A stretch of DNA of 64,000 nt from an uncultured Bacteroidales bacterium (GTDB taxonomy: Bacteria; Bacteroidota; Bacteroidia; Bacteroidales; WCHB1-69). The translations under genes and the position numbers were made by a program. Positions 50,222-60,400 of the stretch are shown piece after piece. The notes beneath the pieces were generated by a model. That model did no database searches and was not told the origin of the DNA. It saw only the letters and a list, made by a program, of their open reading frames with translations. The DNA lies in contig CAJOKR010000025.1 of NCBI GenBank assembly GCA_905235135.1, positions 26,954 through 90,953 on the forward strand, read 5' to 3'. Position 1 is the first letter of the stretch. Every line of letters begins with the position of its first letter.

Positions 50222-52804
50222 ATGAAACGTTTTATCGGAATGCTCATCCTCCTGTTGGTGGCCTTCACCCCCCTGAAAGCCCAAGACTTCCAGTGCTCGG
50301 TGTCCATCAACTCCACGATGGTGTCAAGTTCTGGCAACCAGCAGCGTTACAACGAGTTACGTCAGAAACTGTACTCCTTTGTCCACGACCGTAAGTGGTG
50401 CCAGTATAATCTGAAACAGAACGAGCGCATCGAGTGTTCCATCACCATCAACCTGACCAAAGAGTCGGGCGATGAGTATGAGGGAACGGCTACATTGGTG
50501 CTGCAACGCCCTGTGTATAAGGCAAGTTACAAAACTACCTTGATGAGCTTCCAGGACAAGAAAGTGAAGTTCAAATATTCGGACGGTGATCCGCTCGAGT
50601 ACGACGAGAGCTCTACCTTGTCGGAGCTTACCTCCCTCATCGCGTACTATTTGAACCTGTTTATTGCTGTGGAGCTGGATTCTTTTTCCCCGTATGGCGG
50701 TTCACCCTATTTCGCCAAATGTCAGAACACCGTCAACCTGAACCAGAAGGATGTAGGCTGGAACGTGGCGGAGAGCGGACAAAATAACCGTTACTGGATT
50801 ACGGAGAATTTCACCAACAGCACGTACAACAAAATTCATGACTTCTACTATCAGTACCACCGCCTCGGTTTGGACGTGATGTATGAGACCCCCGATGCCG
50901 GGCGCGCCGTCATCCTCGAAAGCCTCAAACTGCTGCAGCAGGTCAATGCGCAGAAGTCCAACCTGGCCGTCGTCCGCATCATCCTGAACACCAAAAAGGA
51001 TGAAATTATTAACATTTTCAAGGAAGGGATGCCGTCGGAGAAGACCCAGGTCATCAACATCATGAAGCAAATTGACCCGACGAACTCTTCGTCCTACGAT
51101 GCCATCAACATCCAAATAATCGCGATGTTAACTTCTTTGCAGATAGAGAATTATGCGATTATCCGGTCTTTGGAAATCCCGTTTCGGCCAGGACTGACGG
51201 CGATTACCGGTGAGACTGGCGCGGGTAAGTCCATCCTGATGGGCGCCCTGTCGCTGATTCTCGGCAACCGCGCCGACACCGATGTGCTGTTCGACAAGTC
51301 GCGGAAATGCATTGTCGAAGCCACTTTCGATGTGCGGGAGCTCGGTCTGCAATCCCTATTTCAGCAATACGACCTTGATTACCAAGACGATACTATCATC
51401 CGGCGCGAAATCAACGAGCATGGCAAGTCCCGTGCGTTTATCAACGACACGCCGGTGAATCTTACCACGCTCAAAGCCGTCGCTTCCCTGTTAGTGGACA
51501 TCCATTCCCAGCATCAGACGCTGATGTTGCAAAATGCCGGATTCCGGCTGAGGTTGATTGACCAATTTGCCCAGAATCAGGAACTTGTGGGCCAATATCA
51601 GCAAGCGTTGCACGAATGGCAAACACAGAAATCGGCGTTGGAGGAGTTACGGCAGCATTGTGCTGAGGCCGCCCTTCGTTACGACTATAACCTATACACG
51701 ATTGAGGAGCTGGAGAAAGCGGCATTGCAACCCGATGAACAGTCCGAGATTGAGCAGAAAATCAAGGAATTGTCTCATGCTGAGACGATTAAGTCGCACC
51801 TCTATAACGCCACCCGCATCTTGTCGGAGCAGGAGGGTGGCAATATATTATATATGTTGAAGTCGCTGGGGCAGGAGTGCCGTGCGTTGGAAAATTTGGG
51901 TGGGGAGTATGCCGCCTTCAGCCAGCGCATCGACAACCTGACGGCGGAGGCACAGGATCTCTCCTACGAGATGTCGCGGAAAAACGAGGCTGTGGAGGTG
52001 AATCCCGCCTTGACCGACCAGCTGAACGAGCGTCTGGACCTGATGTTCTCGCTGCAGAGCAAGTATCACGTTGAAAGCAACGAGGCTTTACTGGCCCTTT
52101 TGGAGAAGTTGCAACAAGAGGTGGCTTCCTATTCCGATGATCGGGAGCAACTGGCTGATAGAGAGAAGTATGTGAAGGATTTGGAGACGGAGGCACAACG
52201 TCTGGCAGTGTTGCTTTCGGCTTCGCGCAAGGAGGCTGTGCCCGCGCTTGTGCGCTCGATGGAAGAGCGTTTGCGGCAGTTAGGCATGGCGGACAGCCGT
52301 TTCGCTGTGGAGATTGAGGAAAGTGACGAGCTGCGGGAGACGGGTCGAGATATGGCGACGTTCCTTTTCAGTGCGAATCCCGGCGTTGCCCCTGCCGATA
52401 TCGCCCGCATCGCATCAGGCGGTGAGATGTCACGTATCATGCTCTGCCTCAAATCGATAATCACCGATTCCATGTACTTGCCCACCATCATTTTCGATGA
52501 GATTGACACGGGCATTTCCGGAGAAACTGCCTCGAAGGTTGGGCAGATGATGCGGCTGCTGGCGCGCAAGCATCAGGTGATCGCCATCACGCATCTGCCG
52601 CAAATTGCAGCCTGCGGCGACCAACACTATCTGGTGTACAAACAGTCTGACGGCAATCGTACTTACACGAATATCAAGCCGTTGGAGATGTCAGAACGCG
52701 AGCAGATGATTGCCACGATGATGAGCGGCGAAAACCGCACCGAATCGGCTGTGGCTGCTGCCCGCGAAATGTTGAAATCAATGCAAGTAAAAGATAACCA
52801 ATAA
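50222..52804 (+). CDS. recN: Fused DUF4835 (PorD-type) protein and RecN
   Basis: 860 residues without a stop. Residues 1-301 are a DUF4835 protein: signal peptide (LLVAFTPLKA, Gln at +1), FQCSVSINSTMV, HDRKWCQYNLKQNERIECSITI, and a C-terminal TPR-like helical region; from memory this family is now labelled PorD in databases. Residues 302-860 are a complete RecN: MLTSLQIENYAIIRSLEIPF, Walker A TGETGAGKSILMGAL, coiled-coil middle, signature IASGGEMSRIMLCLK, Walker B TIIFDEIDTG. In relatives these are two adjacent genes. A signal peptide on a cytosolic repair protein makes no sense as one product, so RecN is probably translated from ATG 51125 or the stop has been lost by a one-base change (CAAATAA). 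Confidence 0.8.
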   Translation: MKRFIGMLILLLVAFTPLKAQDFQCSVSINSTMVSSSGNQQRYNELRQKLYSFVHDRKWCQYNLKQNERIECSITINLTKESGDEYEGTATLVLQRPVYKASYKTTLMSFQDKKVKFKYSDGDPLEYDESSTLSELTSLIAYYLNLFIAVELDSFSPYGGSPYFAKCQNTVNLNQKDVGWNVAESGQNNRYWITENFTNSTYNKIHDFYYQYHRLGLDVMYETPDAGRAVILESLKLLQQVNAQKSNLAVVRIILNTKKDEIINIFKEGMPSEKTQVINIMKQIDPTNSSSYDAINIQIIAMLTSLQIENYAIIRSLEIPFRPGLTAITGETGAGKSILMGALSLILGNRADTDVLFDKSRKCIVEATFDVRELGLQSLFQQYDLDYQDDTIIRREINEHGKSRAFINDTPVNLTTLKAVASLLVDIHSQHQTLMLQNAGFRLRLIDQFAQNQELVGQYQQALHEWQTQKSALEELRQHCAEAALRYDYNLYTIEELEKAALQPDEQSEIEQKIKELSHAETIKSHLYNATRILSEQEGGNILYMLKSLGQECRALENLGGEYAAFSQRIDNLTAEAQDLSYEMSRKNEAVEVNPALTDQLNERLDLMFSLQSKYHVESNEALLALLEKLQQEVASYSDDREQLADREKYVKDLETEAQRLAVLLSASRKEAVPALVRSMEERLRQLGMADSRFAVEIEESDELRETGRDMATFLFSANPGVAPADIARIASGGEMSRIMLCLKSIITDSMYLPTIIFDEIDTGISGETASKVGQMMRLLARKHQVIAITHLPQIAACGDQHYLVYKQSDGNRTYTNIKPLEMSEREQMIATMMSGENRTESAVAAAREMLKSMQVKDNQ

Positions 52805-52812
52805 GATACATT

Positions 52813-53448
52813 ATGAAAAAAGTACTCATTTTCCTCATAGCCGCGCTGTTCTGTTTCAGCGGTTACGCGCAACGCCGCGAGAGCCCCGACAGCAAGTTCA
52901 TCTACATGACTTCCGTGGGTTATGCCACCGGTTTGGGGGAGATTTCGCTGCCGAATGACCAGGGCGAGGAACTCAAGACCGTGCAGAACCGCACATTTGA
53001 CATATCCGTCAACCAACTTCTTGGGTATCAGTTTAATCCATACTTCCAAATGAGCCTCGGCGCGGGCTTCGACTTCTGGCGTTACACGGCGTTCATCCCC
53101 ATTTACCTGAACTTCACCGTCAATTTCACCGACACCAAGTTTGAGCCGGTGTTCTATCTGAATGCAGGTTATTCTTTCAAATGGTACGTCTCTTCCGTGC
53201 CCGAAAAGATGGACCGTGTGGTGCATGGCACGAAGACCGGCCCGATGGGGGAGAGCGGTATCGGCTTGCGTATCAACATCAACGATAAGATGTCGCTCCT
53301 GTTAGCCGCCTGCTACAAGGTCCAATATTCCGATGTCCGCTACACCATCTTGCGCCCGGGCGAGCAGGATTTCTCGGCCTATTCCACCAATGCCCGCAAG
53401 GACGCTCTCTACCATTTCGCCGGCATTCGCCTCGGATTTCAGTACTAA
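52813..53448 (+). CDS. Outer membrane beta-barrel protein
   Basis: 211 residues. Signal peptide ending FSGYA with Gln at +1, then alternating aromatic strands (FDISVNQLLGYQFNPYFQMSLGAGFDFWRYTAFIPIYLNFTVNF ... FAGIRLGFQY) ending in Tyr, as in an eight-stranded barrel. It starts 8 bp after recN. Function unknown. Confidence 0.8.
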   Translation: MKKVLIFLIAALFCFSGYAQRRESPDSKFIYMTSVGYATGLGEISLPNDQGEELKTVQNRTFDISVNQLLGYQFNPYFQMSLGAGFDFWRYTAFIPIYLNFTVNFTDTKFEPVFYLNAGYSFKWYVSSVPEKMDRVVHGTKTGPMGESGIGLRININDKMSLLLAACYKVQYSDVRYTILRPGEQDFSAYSTNARKDALYHFAGIRLGFQY

Positions 53449-53476
53449 GTCCCAAGTCTAAACAACAACAACAACA

Positions 53477-53671
53477 ATGAAAGAAACCCTAACCTATACA
53501 GAGGCTTTTGAGGAGCTGAAAACAATTGTGGATCAGTTGGAGAATGACAGCGTGAGTGTGGATGAGCTGACGGAAAAGATGAAGCGTGCCACGGTGCTGA
53601 TGAAGATTTGTCGCGACAAGTTGACGAAAACGGAGGAGGAAGTCAACAAAACCATTGAGGAACTGTCGTAG
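53477..53671 (+). CDS. xseB: Exodeoxyribonuclease VII small subunit
   Basis: 64 residues, typical size. TYTEAFEELKTIVDQLENDSVSVDELTEKMKRATVLMKICRDKLTKTEEEV matches XseB. The large subunit XseA is not in the window. Followed directly by the methyltransferase gene. Confidence 0.93.
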   Translation: MKETLTYTEAFEELKTIVDQLENDSVSVDELTEKMKRATVLMKICRDKLTKTEEEVNKTIEELS

Positions 53672-54322
53672 ATGTCCACGTTTGAGCTCATAGAACCCGA
53701 AATCGAGGCTTACTGCGAGGCACACACGACCGAGGAGTCCGATTTGCTTCGCCGGCTCTATCGCGAGACGCATCTGCAGACCATCAACCCGCGCATGGCG
53801 TCTGGGCAGTTGCAAGGACAGTTCTTGTCGCTGATTTCCAAGATGATACGTCCGAGACGTATTCTCGAAATCGGCACTTTTACGGGGTATTCCGCCATTT
53901 GTTTAGCGGAAGGGCTCACCGATGACGGCATTTTGCACACGATTGAGATAAACGAGGAGTATGAGGACCGCATCCGGCGGTATGTTTCGGAGAGTGTTGA
54001 TAGTGAGAAGATTAAGTTGCATATCGGAGATGCGAAGGAAATTGTGCCGTCGTTGAACGAAACGTGGGATTTGGTGTTCATTGATGCGGAGAAGACTGAT
54101 TATGAAACCTATTACGAGATGGTGCTCCCGCAGGTTCGAAAGAACGGTTTTGTGCTGATTGATAATACGTTGTGGAATAGTAAGGTGGTTCATGAGGTCC
54201 GGCACAACGACCATGATACGCAGGCAGTGATGGCCTTCAACGACCTGCTGCAGCGTGATTCACGGGTGCGCAACCTGCTGCTGCCGTTCCGTGACGGTTT
54301 GATGATGATTGAGAAATTATGA
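53672..54322 (+). CDS. Class I SAM-dependent O-methyltransferase
   Basis: 216 residues. [45 protein letters not shown] contains SAM motif [17 protein letters not shown] and [17 protein letters not shown] give the catechol/caffeoyl-CoA O-methyltransferase pattern, and [11 protein letters not shown] the metal-binding region. Substrate unknown. Ends with a 4-bp overlap with trmD. Confidence 0.88.
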   Translation: MSTFELIEPEIEAYCEAHTTEESDLLRRLYRETHLQTINPRMASGQLQGQFLSLISKMIRPRRILEIGTFTGYSAICLAEGLTDDGILHTIEINEEYEDRIRRYVSESVDSEKIKLHIGDAKEIVPSLNETWDLVFIDAEKTDYETYYEMVLPQVRKNGFVLIDNTLWNSKVVHEVRHNDHDTQAVMAFNDLLQRDSRVRNLLLPFRDGLMMIEKL

Positions 54323-55002
54323 TGAGAATAGACATACTGACCCTTTTCCCCGAGATGTTTCCGGGCGTGTTTGGGAGTTCCATCCTGAAACGTGCCGTCG
54401 AGAAGCAGTATCTGGAGTTGCACGTGCATGACATCCGCACCTACACCTACGACAAGCACCATCGCGCCGACGACTACCCGTTTGGGGGCGGTGCGGGCAT
54501 GGTGATGATGGTGGAGCCGATTGCCCGTTGTATCGAGCAGCTGCAGAGCGAGCGCGATTACGACGGCATCTTCCTGATGGCGCCCGATGGGGTTGCCTTC
54601 AACCAACAGAAAGCCAATGAGTTGTCGATGCTGCACAACATCATCCTGCTCTGTGGTCACTACAAGGGCGTCGATGAGCGCGTGCGGGAGCTGTACGTCA
54701 CCGGAGACCTGAGTATCGGGGATTACGTGCTGTCGGGAGGTGAGTTGGCGGCTATGGTCATCACGGATGCGATTGCGCGGGTAATCCCGGGCGTGATCAG
54801 TGACGGTGCCTCCGCCCTTTCCGACTCTTTCCAGGACAACCTGTTGTCCGCTCCTGTTTATACCCGTCCGGCGGATTTCCGCGGTCATCGCGTGCCCGAT
54901 GTGTTGCTCTCCGGCAATCCTAAGCTGATTGACGAATGGCGTATGAATCAGCAACTTACACGAACCCAAGAACGTCGTCCTGATTTGTTGAGCCATGAGT
55001 AG
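54319..55002 (+). CDS. trmD: tRNA (guanine-N1-)-methyltransferase
   Basis: 227 residues. [45 protein letters not shown] and [28 protein letters not shown] are TrmD signatures (knotted SAM site). Methylates G37 of tRNAs. Overlaps the neighbouring genes on both sides. Confidence 0.97.
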   Translation: MMRIDILTLFPEMFPGVFGSSILKRAVEKQYLELHVHDIRTYTYDKHHRADDYPFGGGAGMVMMVEPIARCIEQLQSERDYDGIFLMAPDGVAFNQQKANELSMLHNIILLCGHYKGVDERVRELYVTGDLSIGDYVLSGGELAAMVITDAIARVIPGVISDGASALSDSFQDNLLSAPVYTRPADFRGHRVPDVLLSGNPKLIDEWRMNQQLTRTQERRPDLLSHE

Positions 55003-56266
55003 TTTTCGCACATACGTCGAATCGTTCCGCACCCCAGACCGGCTTTTCAACGCCAGTTTTCTGCTGTTGATGTTAGCGATGGCGTTGCTGCCGTTCACCG
55101 TCTATTATATGTGGCCCATCGGCATTCTGCTGGTCCTTTTGTGGGCGTTGCAGGGTAAATGGCGCGAGAAATGGGAGAATTTCAAGGCCAACGACGGCAT
55201 CCCATACGGGCTTTTCCTGTTCGCCATCTGCCTCATCCCGCTGACCGGGCTCATCAATTCCGAACACCAGAACTACGCATGGCGGACGGTGGAGTGTTAC
55301 CTGTGGTTCTTCATCGCCCCGCTTATTCTGCTGACAAATTCTCGTAAATTACTGACAAAGAAACATATACAACTTCTTCTTGCCGTTTTTTGTGCCAGCG
55401 TTTTCGTGCATATTATGGTGTTGTATGTGCATGGTATCTATATGGTTCATAAAACGGGGGACCATGTCTATCTTTACTATTCGACTTTTTCGTTTCTGCG
55501 GCATCCTACCTACGTGACCCTGTACACTACTTTCGCCTATCTTGTGATTTTGATTTATCTAATTGATAATCATAATATTATAAGTATTGGAAGGAAGATT
55601 ACACTCTATATAGTTGAAGCCCTCATGCTCATTGGGGTCTTTTTGCTGTATTCCCGTGCAGGCATCATCACCTTGGTGGCTGTACATCTGCCGGTGGCGG
55701 TTTATGCGGTCCACAAGCGTAAGACCGAATGGAAATGGATATTGCTGGTTTTCATAGCGATGGCGGTGCTGTTTACGTTGCTGATGACCACCGATTTTAT
55801 GCCAATCAATCGCTTTAAGGAGCCGAAATACACCTTGGAGGAGGAAAGCGAGCCCTCCAAGAGCAGTGACGTGCGGCTCTTCCTCTGGCAGGCGGGTTGG
55901 GAAGCTGCGGTTGAAAACCTGCCTTTCGGTACTGGCACCGGCGACTGTTTCGAAGCGATGCAGGAGAAATACCGCAGTCACGGCCACTGGGTGAACTTCG
56001 ACCACAATTATAACGCTCACAACCAGTATTTGCAAGCGTTGCTCACGAACGGCATCCCCGGCATCATCTTACTGTTACTCTATTTCTACGCTCCGCTCGC
56101 CGAATCGATCCGTTATCGCGACATCCTGTTGCTCTCGTTGTTCATCCTATTGGCGATGAACAGCTGTTTCGAGTGCCTGTTCGACCGCCGCTTCGGGGTG
56201 GATTTCTTTGCAATTACCATTCCGCTGCTGATGATGCAAGCGATAGACAGGGGACTTAAGACTTGA
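54995..56266 (+). CDS. O-antigen ligase/polymerase-family membrane protein
   Basis: 423 residues with about ten to twelve transmembrane helices. Wzy/O-antigen ligase features: [31 protein letters not shown], a soluble loop with [27 protein letters not shown], and [25 protein letters not shown] near the C-terminus. Likely joins or polymerises surface polysaccharide. It overlaps trmD by 8 bp. Its last codons (GLKT) lie in a heptad array. Confidence 0.85.
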   Translation: MSSFRTYVESFRTPDRLFNASFLLLMLAMALLPFTVYYMWPIGILLVLLWALQGKWREKWENFKANDGIPYGLFLFAICLIPLTGLINSEHQNYAWRTVECYLWFFIAPLILLTNSRKLLTKKHIQLLLAVFCASVFVHIMVLYVHGIYMVHKTGDHVYLYYSTFSFLRHPTYVTLYTTFAYLVILIYLIDNHNIISIGRKITLYIVEALMLIGVFLLYSRAGIITLVAVHLPVAVYAVHKRKTEWKWILLVFIAMAVLFTLLMTTDFMPINRFKEPKYTLEEESEPSKSSDVRLFLWQAGWEAAVENLPFGTGTGDCFEAMQEKYRSHGHWVNFDHNYNAHNQYLQALLTNGIPGIILLLLYFYAPLAESIRYRDILLLSLFILLAMNSCFECLFDRRFGVDFFAITIPLLMMQAIDRGLKT

Positions 56267-56282
56267 GACTTGGGACTTTTGG
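56254..56282. repeat. 7-bp array GACTTAA/GACTTGA
   Basis: About four heptads that encode the last residues and stop of the O-antigen-ligase-like gene. Confidence 0.75.
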
Positions 56283-56340
56283 ATGGTTACAGTTTGATTT
56301 TATGATAGAAAATAGTGTCCTGCATTATTAGTAGTTTTAA

Positions 56341-57372
56341 ATGGTTAACCTTTTTTTACATATTCAAATGATCAACAAGCAATTACAAGCGTTTCACACC
56401 ATAAGTCTTAAGTCTTACGTCTCAAGTCTCAAGTCTAAGGTTTCACGTCTGTTCTTATTCATCACGCTGTTTCTCGCCAGCGCAGGCGCATTTGCGCAAG
56501 AGAAAGAGACCTATCTGTACGCAGAAAAGGACACGAGCAAGCTGTATTTGGATGTGTACGTGCCGAAGATACAGAACGAGCAGCAGTCGTGCCTGATGTT
56601 CGTGTTTGGGGGCGGTTTCATCGGCGGGAAGCGCGACGACAACCAGATACAGCAGGTTTGGCGTCACTTCACCGATAAGGGCTATGTGGTCATCGCCATT
56701 GACTACAGACTTGGGATGCGCGGAAAGACGGAGTTTGCGGCGCTGAAAGCCCTTAAGAACTTCCAGAAATCCATCGACATGGCGGCAGAAGACGTGATTT
56801 CGGCGCTGGACTACATCATCCGGAATCTTCGTCATACGGACAAATACACCATCGACTGCGCCCACATTGTGGTGATGGGCAGCAGTGCGGGGGCCATCGC
56901 GGCGCTGCAGGCCGATTATGCAATGTGCAACGGCTACTTAAACAGCGACAATCTCCCCCAGAGTTTCCGGATTGCCGGGGTGGCTGCCTACGCCGGCGCT
57001 ATCTTCTCCACCCACGGAGTGCCCAAGTACAAGAACCGCGCACCGGCACCCACGCTTTTCTGTCACGGCACCGACGATAAGCTGGTGAACTACAACAAGA
57101 CCCAGTTCGCCAACATCGGGTTCTTCGGGTCAAAATCCCTTGCGAAACAGTTCAAGAAGAAAGGTTACACCTACCAAATTCGCCGTTACACGGGCCTCGG
57201 GCATCAGGTGGCGGCTTTCTACAACGATGAGTTCGACGTCATTGAGGATTTCATCACGAAAATAGCGTTCACCGACAGCGGTGTCCAGCTTGACGAGACC
57301 CGCTACGACCCGCGCATCGAGCCGAAGTGGAACAACTTCAGGGTGCGGGATCTCAAAAAATTCGCGCAGTAA
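56341..57372 (+). CDS. Secreted alpha/beta hydrolase (carboxylesterase-like)
   Basis: 343 residues. The signal peptide (LFLFITLFLASAGAFA, Gln at +1) follows an unusually long N-terminal region in which LKSYVSSLKSKVS is encoded by an AAGTCTY heptad array. Core motifs: LMFVFGGGFIGGKRDD (oxyanion-type HGGG variant), VVIAIDYRLG, VVMGSSAGAIAALQ (nucleophile Ser), CHGTDDKLVNYNK (Asp) and GLGHQVAAF (His). Probably an esterase of the feruloyl/acetyl type. The true start may be later than 56341, but no downstream Met precedes the signal helix except at about 56368. Confidence 0.82.
   Translation: MVNLFLHIQMINKQLQAFHTISLKSYVSSLKSKVSRLFLFITLFLASAGAFAQEKETYLYAEKDTSKLYLDVYVPKIQNEQQSCLMFVFGGGFIGGKRDDNQIQQVWRHFTDKGYVVIAIDYRLGMRGKTEFAALKALKNFQKSIDMAAEDVISALDYIIRNLRHTDKYTIDCAHIVVMGSSAGAIAALQADYAMCNGYLNSDNLPQSFRIAGVAAYAGAIFSTHGVPKYKNRAPAPTLFCHGTDDKLVNYNKTQFANIGFFGSKSLAKQFKKKGYTYQIRRYTGLGHQVAAFYNDEFDVIEDFITKIAFTDSGVQLDETRYDPRIEPKWNNFRVRDLKKFAQ
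56399..56448. repeat. 7-bp array AAGTCTY inside a coding region
   Basis: About six heptads (AAGTCTT, ACGTCTC, AAGTCTC, AAGTCTA) translated as part of the hydrolase N-terminus. Confidence 0.75.
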
Positions 57373-57408
57373 CCTTTGTTTCGAAAAGGCGTATGCCAAC
57401 AAAAAATG

Positions 57409-57416
57409 TATCTTTG
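57409..57416 (+). promoter_or_regulatory. -7 box for the 1504-residue T9SS protein
   Basis: TATCTTTG followed by CCG, about 69 bp before the ATG. Confidence 0.5.
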
Positions 57417-57484
57417 CCGTTTGGGATATTATCCCGAACGGTTTTTTAATTGTCTAAAAGTCAAATAATTAAATAACAAAAAGT

Positions 57485-60400
57485 ATGAAAAGAACATCTA
57501 TTCTTTGCAGTATCATCACGTTGTGTATGATACTGTTTGCGGTGGTGGGTTTCGCCCAAACTGTTGTCTTTAGTGAGGATTTCAGTGCCATAACCGACTC
57601 TGTCGGAGGATCAGACATCTCATCCTCTTTGGACACTTACACCTCCCTGCCGGGTTGGACTGGCAATAAGGTGTATCGGAACACCGGTAAAATTAAATTG
57701 GGCACCACTTCAGCGTTAGGTTGGATTCAGACACCCGTTATCGACCTTTCTGGTGATAACGGCAACTGCACCTTGGAGTTTGATGCCATTGCCTGGTATC
57801 ATGATTCGACATTCATTAAGGTTTATTTAGATGATGTTGTGTATGTCGTCAACGGTTTGGACAATAGCGGGAGTTATGGCACCTACGGCCACTACACGGT
57901 AGTGTTGACGGGAGGTACAAGTTCCTCTCACATCAAATTTGAGGGAGCTGCTGCCAGCCACGGGCGTTTCTTCCTTGACAATATCACTATCACCCAGTCT
58001 GGTGGTGCACAGACGGCAGCTCAGCCTACATTCTCCACTCCGGCGGGAACATACAATTCGCCGTTTGATCTGACTATCTCTACTACCACAAACAATGCGA
58101 CCATCTATTACACCACTGACGGTACTACTCCCACGGAAACTTCCACAATTTATACCTCTCCCATAACCATCAGCCAGACTACCACGGTGAAGGCTATGGC
58201 CACTGCTGCGGGTTACAACAACAGCCTTGTGGCCACCGCAACGTACACCTTCCCAACTTCTTTGGCCAACATTATAGAATTCAAGTTGCAAACCAGCACT
58301 ACCCAATTGTTCACGATTTCCAACGATGTCACATACGTGTTCGGTTCTGGCGCGTACACCTATGTCAAAGATGCCTCTGCAGGCCTTCTGATTTATGGAA
58401 GCAATGCCTTCACCGGTTTCAATGAGGGTGACCAGATTAGTAATTTGACGGGCAAGAAGTCGGTTTACAGCGATCAGATTGAAATGACCAGCACTGTTGC
58501 TCCGGACCCTGCCACGTCGAATACGGGTAGCGTGGCACCTGTTGTGGTCAACATCAGCGACCTGATTGTGGATTACGACGACTACGATGCACAGCTCATC
58601 ACCATCGAGAACGTCACTTTCCCGAACGGTTTCAGCGGTTCAACCACCACGTTTACGCAGGGGACGGAAACACTCACCCTTTACAATCGATTCGGCATTG
58701 ACACCACGCTGGCGGCTGGCGCTACTGTGAACGTCACGGGTTTCGCTGCCATTCATAGCGATAGCATCCAGATTTACCCGCGCTATAACAGCGACCTTTC
58801 CTCACAGGCCCCGGTCCTTCTTCCCTCCCTCACCATCACTGCTCCCGCTAACGGTAGCGATTTCAGCAGTTTGGATACGCTGCCCATCGGGATTGATATC
58901 CAGAACTTCACCCTCGGCACCGACGGCTACCTCAAAGTTGAGAGCCCGCTGTTGACCGCCATCGGCTTCACGAACCCCGTCTATCTCGACCAAACGGACC
59001 TCAACATGCTTTTGGCAGCCACCCTTTCCCCGCTGCCCTCTGGCACGCACACTATCACCTGCTCGCTGGTCGATATGAACCAGGCCGCCCTCACCCCTGC
59101 CGTGACAGCGACCACCACGTTTACTGTCACCATGCCCGTGCTTGACGCTCCGGCCATCACTGCTGCCGGCGATGAGGCTCCGGGTGACAATACCTTCTAC
59201 TTCAATGCCACTGTCACCATGACGGCTGGCAATGATGCCGCCATCTACTACACCACCGACGGCACTGTTCCTACCGATGCTTCCACGCTTTACACCGCCC
59301 CGTTCGAGGTTACGACGACCTCCACGGTCAAGGCTGTCGCGGTGAAGGCCAACTGGCAGAGCAGCGATGTGGCCACGTTGGATGTGACCATCACCGCCCC
59401 GACGGTTGCCACGCCTGTGTTTGCCCCTGTGGCAGGTACTTACGCCGACAGCGTGACCTTCAGCATCGCTTGCGCTACGGAAGGCGCGGTGATTCGTTAC
59501 ACCACCGATGGCACTGTTCCCACGGAGACTTCCGATGCCTATTCCGCTCCGATTACTCTGACCGTTACGACCACCGTCAAGGCTGTCGCGTTCAAGACCG
59601 ACTGGTTTGCCAGCGAGACTGCCACGGCCGTATATACTGTGGTTTACGAGCCTGTGCTGACTGTCGATGTCACCGCGTTGAATTTCACCAGCACCCAGCT
59701 GAGCCAGACTTTCACGGTTAGCGGCGCTCATTTGGACAATGCGGTTACGATGACTTGCAGCGATTCGCACTTCACGTTGACTCCCGCCACCATCACCAAC
59801 CCCAACAGCAACACCACGGTTACGGTGACTTTCGACGGTACGGAACCTGCTACGGGCACCATCACGGTGGCTTCCGACACGCTGAGCGAGACCATCGCCC
59901 TGACGGCTACCGCGCAGCTGCCCGCGCCCGTGATCACCTCCGACACTGACAACGACACGCTGGTCACTGTGACGATGACCTGCGCCGTCGCTGACGCTGC
60001 TATCCGCTACACTACCGATGGCACGGAGCCGACTGCCACATCCGACCTGTATAGTGCACCTATTGTTCTCAATATCCCGGGCACCTACACGGTGAAGGCT
60101 ATTGCCATGAAAGCCGACTGGGAGAACAGCAATGTGGTTACGGAAACCTACACAGTTATTGAGCCTTCTGTCGGCGACACCATTATATACATGGTTGGAT
60201 TTGAGGACGGCGAGGGCTTTACCGCCAGCAACGTTTACAACAACACGACCGTGAATTACACCGGTCCGGCGGACCAACAGTGGGGCACCTATTACGGCAC
60301 GCCGGCCACCACAAACCATATTTTGGGGGCTCAATCCATGCAAATGCGTTGGTACACCAGTGCCACGAGCAATATCGGTTACACCTTCACGAACTTCGAG

